DNA of 10,624 nt from Bryobacterales bacterium (GTDB lineage: Bacteria > Acidobacteriota > Terriglobia > Bryobacterales > Bryobacteraceae). A program made the position numbers and the translations under genes. The stretch spans positions 1 through 10,624 of the forward strand of contig JANXQZ010001074.1 of assembly GCA_025353235.1 (NCBI GenBank), given 5' to 3'. This document shows positions 6,252-10,624 of the stretch, in pieces (positions within the stretch are counted from its first letter, which is position 1; each line of letters begins with the position of its first letter). The notes beneath the pieces were generated by a model, which saw only the letters and a program-made list of their open reading frames with translations, ran no database searches and was not told where the DNA came from.

Positions 6252-9200
6252 GCTGTCACTCCACCAAGCTCGGGATTTGGATTGCGCAAACGCGCCAGAT
6301 ACGTAGTTCGTGGGCGCGTATTCAGCTCTTCGAGCAGACTATAATTGCGAACCTGTGCTTTCAATTGGGCCACTTTGCTTTTCGGATCGTTGATGTCCCC
6401 GAAGGTGATCGCCTGCGTAGGACAGGCCTGCGCGCAAGCCGGCACAACTTCTCCATCCGCGATACGCCGATTCGCTTTCTCAGATTCGATTTTTGCCGCG
6501 TTGATTCGCTGAATGCAATAAGTGCATTTTTCCATCACGCCGCGGCTGCGCACAGTGACGTCGGGGTTGCGGAGCGGGTAATAGCTCTGGGTGTCCCAAT
6601 CCGTATAGCTCAGGAAATTAAATCGGCGCACTTTATAGGGGCAGTTGTTTGAGCAGTAGCGGGTTCCGACGCAGCGGTTGTACACCATCTGATTGATGCC
6701 TTCACCACTGTGGATCGTCGCTGCCACCGGGCAGACTAGCTCGCAAGGCGCGTTCTCGCAGTGCATGCAAGGAACAGGCTGGTAGTAAAGTTCCGGCTCG
6801 TCGATGTTGCCTTTGAAATAGCGGTCGACGCGAATCCATTGCATGTGCCGTCCCTTGCCGACCTCCGCTTTCCCCACCACGGCAATGTTATTTTCAGCCT
6901 GGCAGGCAATAGTGCACGCGCTGCAGCCCACGCACGTGTTGAGGTCTATCGCCATGCCCCATTTGTATCCCTCGTACTTATAATCCGGGTACAACGTCAT
7001 GTACTTCGGAACGGGCTTGTCGGCTTCTTTTTCCGTGGCGAAATCGGGGGTCTTCTTAAATTCTTCCAGTGTGGCAATCCGCACGGGCTCACGCGATTCC
7101 ATGGTCTGGGTGTGCTGGGTTGCGGCGAAGTAATGAGTGCCGCCCGTTTTGCGGATCTCCACGCCGTAGCCGCCGCTGGGCGCTCCCGATGTTCGCAGCT
7201 GGTAGGCATCAAACCCTAGCTCGTCACACAGCCTTCCGCCGCGAGTTCGACCGTAGCCGAAATGCACGGTTAAAGAATCGTTGGCGTGCCCAGGCAAAAG
7301 CCATGCGGCACCTGTAACCATGCGGCCTTGATATTTGATCTCAAGCTCGTCGCCTGTTGCGACGCCGTGCTGCTGCGCGGTGGCCGGGCTGATCCAAACC
7401 GCGTTATCCCAGGTCGTTTTCGTCTGCGGCTTAGGGCATTCCTGCAGCCACCCATTGTTGGAGAAAGTGCCGTCCCAAACGGTGGGATCGGGCCGCAGCA
7501 CGATCTCCATACCCTGACCTTGGTTTTGCGTCGGAGCAGTCGGCGCCTTGGCGGCTACGTTGACGATTGCGGCAGCGGTATTCGGCACGATCCCATCGTG
7601 CAGCGACGTTTGCCAAAAAGCCTCAAAATCTGCGTCTTTCCGTTGCGTCTGCCAATATTCCCGAACGGTGTCGTGGGGAGATTTGCCAGAGTTTCCGGCC
7701 AGCGCCGAGAGAATCTCGTGAGCGCTCCTGCCTGCGTAGAGCGGCTCGATCAGAGGTTGGACGAAAGTTACCGTTCCATCCTGCGCACGCGTATCGCTCC
7801 AAGATTCCAGGTAATGCGCTTGCGGTACATGCCAGTGACATTGCTCGGATGTTTCGTCGTTGTAGAGCGAGAGATGCGCGCGCCACTTGGCCTTCTGCAC
7901 GGCGCTCTTGAAATCCAGGTCGGCCGGAGCGGAGTAGACCGGATTGCCGCTGAACATGATCAACGTGTCCACTTTGCCGGCGTTCAAATCGCCAACAAGT
8001 TCCTTGATGGAAGCAATCTGGTCGACTGAATTCGCTTCGACCGGTTCGGTATAGACAACCGTTTTCCCGACCGCACCTAGGCTCTGGTTCATCGCATGCG
8101 CCAGCGCGTGGACTGCGGCTGGCTGGTAGTCGCCCGCAATCACAACGCACTTTCCCGCGTTGGCCTTCAAGTCTTTGGCAATCGCAGGAATCGCTTTGTG
8201 AGCGGTTCCAGTTTGACCGCTACCCACGCCGAGCGCCGCCGCCAGAGCCCAGGCAAATCCTTCCACGTCGTTCGCCTTCATCGGGAAGCGATGGTCCGCC
8301 ATGCCGCCCGTTGGCGAGGGCGCGGACTCTACCACATAAAGACGGTTCTGCGTGATCTGCTCGACAGGCACGCCTTCCGCTTGCGCCTGCACCGCACCGG
8401 GCGATGGACTCGTATCTTCTTCCGTATGGCTGGCCGCCTGGTTCCGCAAAGGAGCATCGGGACCAGCCTGATAACCTTCCTGAATGTCCTGCTTCGATCG
8501 TTCTTTTTGAGCGACGTTGGTCAACGCGCGGCGGCGATTCGCGAAGTGTTGCGCGTACCGCAAATTTCCAGGCCCGCAGGATAAAAAATCGGCATCCAGC
8601 GAGACGATCACGTCAGCCTGTTCCAGCTGATAAATGGGATTTACCGGGCGTCCGAAAGCGGCCTGCGCGCCTGCAAACGCTCCATGGCGTCCTGCGGCAT
8701 CCCATTGATGCCACTTCGCGGCTGGCAACTGCTGGAGAAATTCTTTGATCTGCGCGCCCAGGGTTGGCGAGACAACCGTCTCGGTAAGAATGCGAACGCC
8801 GATTCCCTTATTCAAGTTGGCGCGCTCGCGCTCCTGCATCATAGCCGCCTGGAACGAATTCCAACTGCTGATGCGTCCGCGATTCAGCACCGCCTGCGAC
8901 CGATCCGGATCGTACAGCTGCAACACCGAGGCTTGGTGAAAATAGTCCGAAGCGCCGAGACTGTTGGGATGATCCGGATTGCCTTCCACTTTGGTCGGCC
9001 GACCCAGATGGCTCTCCACGAGCAACCCGGTTCCAAAACCGCCCATGGTCATGGCCGTGGCATAAAACAGCGGCCTGCCGGGGACAAATTCTTCAGGCTG
9101 GCGAACGTACGGGACGATGGTTTCCTTAGGCTGCTTCGTGCACGCAGTGAGTCCGGCGAGCCCGATGGAAGCGCCCATCAGCTTCATGAACGTGCGGCGA

Positions 9201-9379
9201 TTGGCGGGGTCTAGCCAATCCGGCGTGCGGACCGCCGCTAGCTCGTCTTCGACGAAGGCCTGAAACTCCGGCGTCTCCGCGACTTCTTCCAGGCTCTTCC
9301 AATAGAGCGGCCCTTGGCCTGATTGCAGCCGAGCGCGAAGCTGGTCAAGATCCAGAACGGGCTTGTCGGATGGGGTCAT
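6248..9379 (-). CDS. actB: Alternative complex III ActB: fused molybdopterin-oxidoreductase-like and Fe-S subunit
   Basis: This 1043-residue periplasmic core subunit of ACIII joins a molybdopterin-oxidoreductase-like domain (about 90-760; the family has lost the cofactor) to a ferredoxin domain that takes electrons from quinol. The N-terminal 60 residues, with LYWKSLEEVAETPEFQ, come before the twin-arginine motif RRTFMKLMG (61-69), the extended Tat arrangement known as TIGR04519. LTAC gives a possible lipidated C80. GRPTKVEGNPDHPNS (126-140) is typical. Four cysteine groups are C816/C819/C822/C826, C871/C874/C879/C883, C903/C909/C913 and C952/C955/C982/C986. Fifteen Cys fit three [4Fe-4S] clusters and one [3Fe-4S] cluster, as in known ActB. 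ATG 9379 overlaps the actA stop (ATGA); a GTG at 9388 would add three residues. Residues 288-343 are a polar low-complexity insertion. Confidence 0.96.
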   Translation of the reverse strand: MTPSDKPVLDLDQLRARLQSGQGPLYWKSLEEVAETPEFQAFVEDELAAVRTPDWLDPANRRTFMKLMGASIGLAGLTACTKQPKETIVPYVRQPEEFVPGRPLFYATAMTMGGFGTGLLVESHLGRPTKVEGNPDHPNSLGASDYFHQASVLQLYDPDRSQAVLNRGRISSWNSFQAAMMQERERANLNKGIGVRILTETVVSPTLGAQIKEFLQQLPAAKWHQWDAAGRHGAFAGAQAAFGRPVNPIYQLEQADVIVSLDADFLSCGPGNLRYAQHFANRRRALTNVAQKERSKQDIQEGYQAGPDAPLRNQAASHTEEDTSPSPGAVQAQAEGVPVEQITQNRLYVVESAPSPTGGMADHRFPMKANDVEGFAWALAAALGVGSGQTGTAHKAIPAIAKDLKANAGKCVVIAGDYQPAAVHALAHAMNQSLGAVGKTVVYTEPVEANSVDQIASIKELVGDLNAGKVDTLIMFSGNPVYSAPADLDFKSAVQKAKWRAHLSLYNDETSEQCHWHVPQAHYLESWSDTRAQDGTVTFVQPLIEPLYAGRSAHEILSALAGNSGKSPHDTVREYWQTQRKDADFEAFWQTSLHDGIVPNTAAAIVNVAAKAPTAPTQNQGQGMEIVLRPDPTVWDGTFSNNGWLQECPKPQTKTTWDNAVWISPATAQQHGVATGDELEIKYQGRMVTGAAWLLPGHANDSLTVHFGYGRTRGGRLCDELGFDAYQLRTSGAPSGGYGVEIRKTGGTHYFAATQHTQTMESREPVRIATLEEFKKTPDFATEKEADKPVPKYMTLYPDYKYEGYKWGMAIDLNTCVGCSACTIACQAENNIAVVGKAEVGKGRHMQWIRVDRYFKGNIDEPELYYQPVPCMHCENAPCELVCPVAATIHSGEGINQMVYNRCVGTRYCSNNCPYKVRRFNFLSYTDWDTQSYYPLRNPDVTVRSRGVMEKCTYCIQRINAAKIESEKANRRIADGEVVPACAQACPTQAITFGDINDPKSKVAQLKAQVRNYSLLEELNTRPRTTYLARLRNPNPELGGVTA
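6259..6265 (-). promoter_or_regulatory. Ribosome binding site deciding the TTG start of actC
   Basis: GGTGGAG on the minus strand ends 7 bases before TTG 6251. It lies inside the last codons of actB, so ribosomes ending actB can restart on actC. It is the main argument for the TTG start, since the next ATG lies within the first membrane helix. Confidence 0.7.
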
Positions 9380-10026
9380 CGGTGGCACGTGTAGCAGTCA
9401 GTTAACTTCTGAATGTGATACTCGGCAACCAGCTTCTTTCCAAACTCAAGCTGATTGGCGGGCGGCTGGTAAGCCATGTTGAACACCTGTTCTTTGGGCC
9501 GGACGTACTTTTCCGGCTGGCGATGGCAATCGAGACACCAGTTCATGTAGAGCGTGTTCACCTTGAACATCAGCGGCATTTGATCCACGCGGCCGTGGCA
9601 GCTTGCGCACCCGATGCCTTTGTTGACGTGAATGCTGTGATTGAAGTATACGAACTCGGGCAGGTCGTGCACGCGGGTCCAGGCAAGCGACTCGCCGGTT
9701 CGCCAGCTAGCCCTCACAGGCTCCAGAATATTTGCGTTAGCCCAAATTTGGGAATGGCAGCTCATGCAGACTTCCGTGGCGGGTAGGCCCGCGAAGTGGG
9801 ACGTCTCAACCGATGTGTGGCAGTAGCGGCAATCAATGCCGTCATCGCTCACGTGATGCTTATGACTGAATGGGACTGGTTGTTCTTTCACCACCGCCAC
9901 GTCCGAATTGAAGGATCCGCGATCGATGGTGTAGGCGGCCGTGATGATGCAGCCAATCAGCAACACGCCACCGATAATACTCACTCGCGAGATGGTGTTG
10001 GTACCACGATGAAAAATCTGTGCCAT
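9376..10026 (-). CDS. actA: Alternative complex III pentaheme cytochrome c subunit ActA
   Basis: This 216-residue first gene of the operon encodes the multiheme c subunit of ACIII, anchored by one N-terminal helix (about 13-34) with the rest in the periplasm. Five CXXCH motifs are present: CRYCH (66-70), CMSCH (87-91), CASCH (140-144), CLDCH (164-168) and CYTCH (211-215), the last ending one residue before the stop. Several lone His (for example in FSHKHH and FNHSIH) are good distal ligands, consistent with bis-His hemes. Five is the usual number for ActA. The hemes form a wire linked to the ActB clusters. The ATG at 10026 follows a leader of about 50 bases with only a weak Shine-Dalgarno (GGAAA directly before the start). 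The 3' end overlaps actB by 4 bases. Confidence 0.95.
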   Translation of the reverse strand: MAQIFHRGTNTISRVSIIGGVLLIGCIITAAYTIDRGSFNSDVAVVKEQPVPFSHKHHVSDDGIDCRYCHTSVETSHFAGLPATEVCMSCHSQIWANANILEPVRASWRTGESLAWTRVHDLPEFVYFNHSIHVNKGIGCASCHGRVDQMPLMFKVNTLYMNWCLDCHRQPEKYVRPKEQVFNMAYQPPANQLEFGKKLVAEYHIQKLTDCYTCHR

Positions 10027-10084
10027 TTTCCAGACTATTGGGACGCTTTATCCTAAACGAAATTTCACTCAGACCGCAAAAAAT

Positions 10085-10112
10085 ATTATAGGACAGTTTT
10101 TTTCGCTCGCAA
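10085..10112 (-). promoter_or_regulatory. Sigma70-type promoter of the act-cox operon
   Basis: On the minus strand TTGCGA (10112-10107) and a consensus TATAAT (10090-10085) are separated by 16 bases, with a run of seven A in the spacer. Transcription would begin near 10078, giving a leader of about 50 bases before actA. The 141-base gap between the two divergent starts (10027-10167) contains no gene and is the only real intergenic space in the window. I see no clear operator or hairpin in it. Confidence 0.7.
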
Positions 10113-10167
10113 CTCCATCGGCTTCGGCCAAGGCAAATAGTGTGCGGGCAGAGGCGCTTCTGTTCTA

Positions 10168-10624
10168 ATGAACCACATGGCCGCGTTTCGCCTTCCGCTC
10201 ATAATTCTTCTGTCGATTCCCGTTCTTGCAGCCGACTTGGAGATCTCCAGGCCCGTCCGCACGTGGGAGTTTTTCGATGCGCTTGGTCCGAAGGCCGGAC
10301 TGCTGGGCCGCGAGGACGGCACAGTGGAGGCTTACGTCTACCCGCTGAAGATCGTCAAAGATCTGCGCTTGCGTTTTCGGTTGGACGGCCGCGTGATCCC
10401 GGCCGAATCAGTGGCGCGGCGGATCGTCTCCCGGCCTGGTTCTTACAGCATCGTGTACAGCGGCGACGAGTATGAGGTGGTCGAAACATTCGCTGTCTCG
10501 GCGGACCAATCGGGCGGCGTGATTCGATTGCAGGTGACGGCTCATTCGCCTGTTCGGGTTGACGTCGAGTTCACGCGCGACTTGCCGGGACGGATTTTTA
10601 CGGACCCGCGGCGCTTGCATCAGG
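10168..10624 (+). CDS. Secreted protein, glycosidase/debranching-like N-terminus (cut by window edge)
   Basis: This divergent reading frame is open from ATG 10168 to the window end (152 codons). It begins with a signal peptide, MNHMAAFRLPLIILLSIPVLA, with likely cleavage before ADLEIS. The mature start has RPVRTWEFFDALGPKAGLLG followed by GTVEAYVYPLKIVKDLRLRF, then a beta-rich region with YSGDEYEVVETFAV and a second strand set near IRLQVTAHSPVRVDVEF. From memory this resembles the N-terminal beta-sandwich of Acidobacterial proteins annotated as glycogen-debranching or glycosidase-like, so a secreted or periplasmic carbohydrate-active role is plausible but not proven. No catalytic residues are visible because the likely catalytic domain lies beyond the edge. 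ATG 10177 is an alternative start. Neither has a strong Shine-Dalgarno; AGAGG is 14 bases before the first. Confidence 0.75.
   Translation, partial: MNHMAAFRLPLIILLSIPVLAADLEISRPVRTWEFFDALGPKAGLLGREDGTVEAYVYPLKIVKDLRLRFRLDGRVIPAESVARRIVSRPGSYSIVYSGDEYEVVETFAVSADQSGGVIRLQVTAHSPVRVDVEFTRDLPGRIFTDPRRLHQ

Larger units (their letters stand above)
1..10112 (-). other. act-sco-cox respiratory operon (continues past the left edge)
   Basis: Ten same-strand genes run from actA to coxA with no gap over 17 bases. Four-base stop/start overlaps occur at actA/actB, actB/actC, actE/actF, actF/small protein and coxB/coxA. Longer overlaps occur at actD/actE (11) and small protein/sco (14). Gaps are 17 bases (actC/actD) and 2 bases (sco/coxB). 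No internal terminator or promoter is evident. The order ACIII, Sco, caa3 oxidase is known from other bacteria, including Rhodothermus-type operons, and implies that quinol oxidation and O2 reduction are made as a unit. Confidence 0.88.

Noticed and set aside
7286..9214. Several plus-strand frames of 110-250 codons opposite actB
   Set aside because: All are antisense to a well-supported 1043-residue gene. Their translations are basic and lack any recognisable motif.
6248..9379. ActB as an active molybdenum enzyme such as a formate dehydrogenase or polysulfide reductase
   Set aside because: The fused domain order, the extended Tat start and the actA-F context identify ACIII, whose family is known to lack the molybdenum cofactor. 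No N-terminal Fe-S cysteine set typical of active enzymes precedes the domain.
10063..10089. Possible plus-strand promoter with TATTAT at 10084-10089
   Set aside because: The -10-like box is only the other strand of the operon's own -10 region, and the best -35 (TTTCAC) has a 15-base spacer. It is too weak to call.
10086..10322. Minus-strand frame of 78 codons covering the intergenic space and the divergent gene start
   Set aside because: It would run through the actA promoter and be antisense to a signal peptide-bearing gene. The sequence is Arg/Ser/Pro-rich and looks non-coding.

Overview
The window is almost entirely one respiratory operon on the minus strand. It encodes an alternative complex III (ACIII, a quinol:cytochrome c/acceptor oxidoreductase unrelated to bc1), followed directly by the start of a caa3-type cytochrome c oxidase operon. 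In transcription order (high to low coordinates) the genes are actA (pentaheme cytochrome c), actB (fused molybdopterin-oxidoreductase-like and Fe-S subunit), actC (NrfD-like membrane subunit), actD (DUF3341-type membrane subunit), actE (monoheme lipoprotein cytochrome c), actF (second NrfD-like membrane subunit), a small single-span membrane protein in the actG position, a Sco/SenC copper-assembly protein, coxB (subunit II with CuA and a fused cytochrome c domain), and the first 48 codons of coxA, which runs off the left edge. Nearly every junction is a 4-base stop/start overlap or a gap of only a few bases, so the set looks co-transcribed and translationally coupled. A good sigma70-type promoter lies just upstream of actA.

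Read together, the genes describe a complete electron path. Quinol is oxidised at ActC, electrons pass through the ActB clusters and ActA hemes to the ActE heme, then to the cytochrome c domain of CoxB, CuA and CoxA. No free soluble cytochrome c is encoded here, which fits direct ACIII-caa3 contact. Sco would supply or reduce copper for CuA.

At the right edge a divergent plus-strand gene starts at about 10168. It encodes a secreted protein, truncated by the window, whose N-terminus resembles Acidobacterial proteins annotated as glycogen-debranching or glycosidase-like.

The gene order, protein sequences and medium-high GC suggest an Acidobacteriota member (Solibacter/Bryobacter-like). This is a judgement from remembered family resemblance, not a search. 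I found no RNA genes, mobile elements, CRISPR arrays or tandem repeats. The system itself is known. The less ordinary points are an approximately 55-residue low-complexity insertion in ActB, the His-rich small protein in the actG slot, a Sco protein with a C-terminal membrane anchor, and start codons (two TTG, one GTG) that are mostly supported by good ribosome binding sites.
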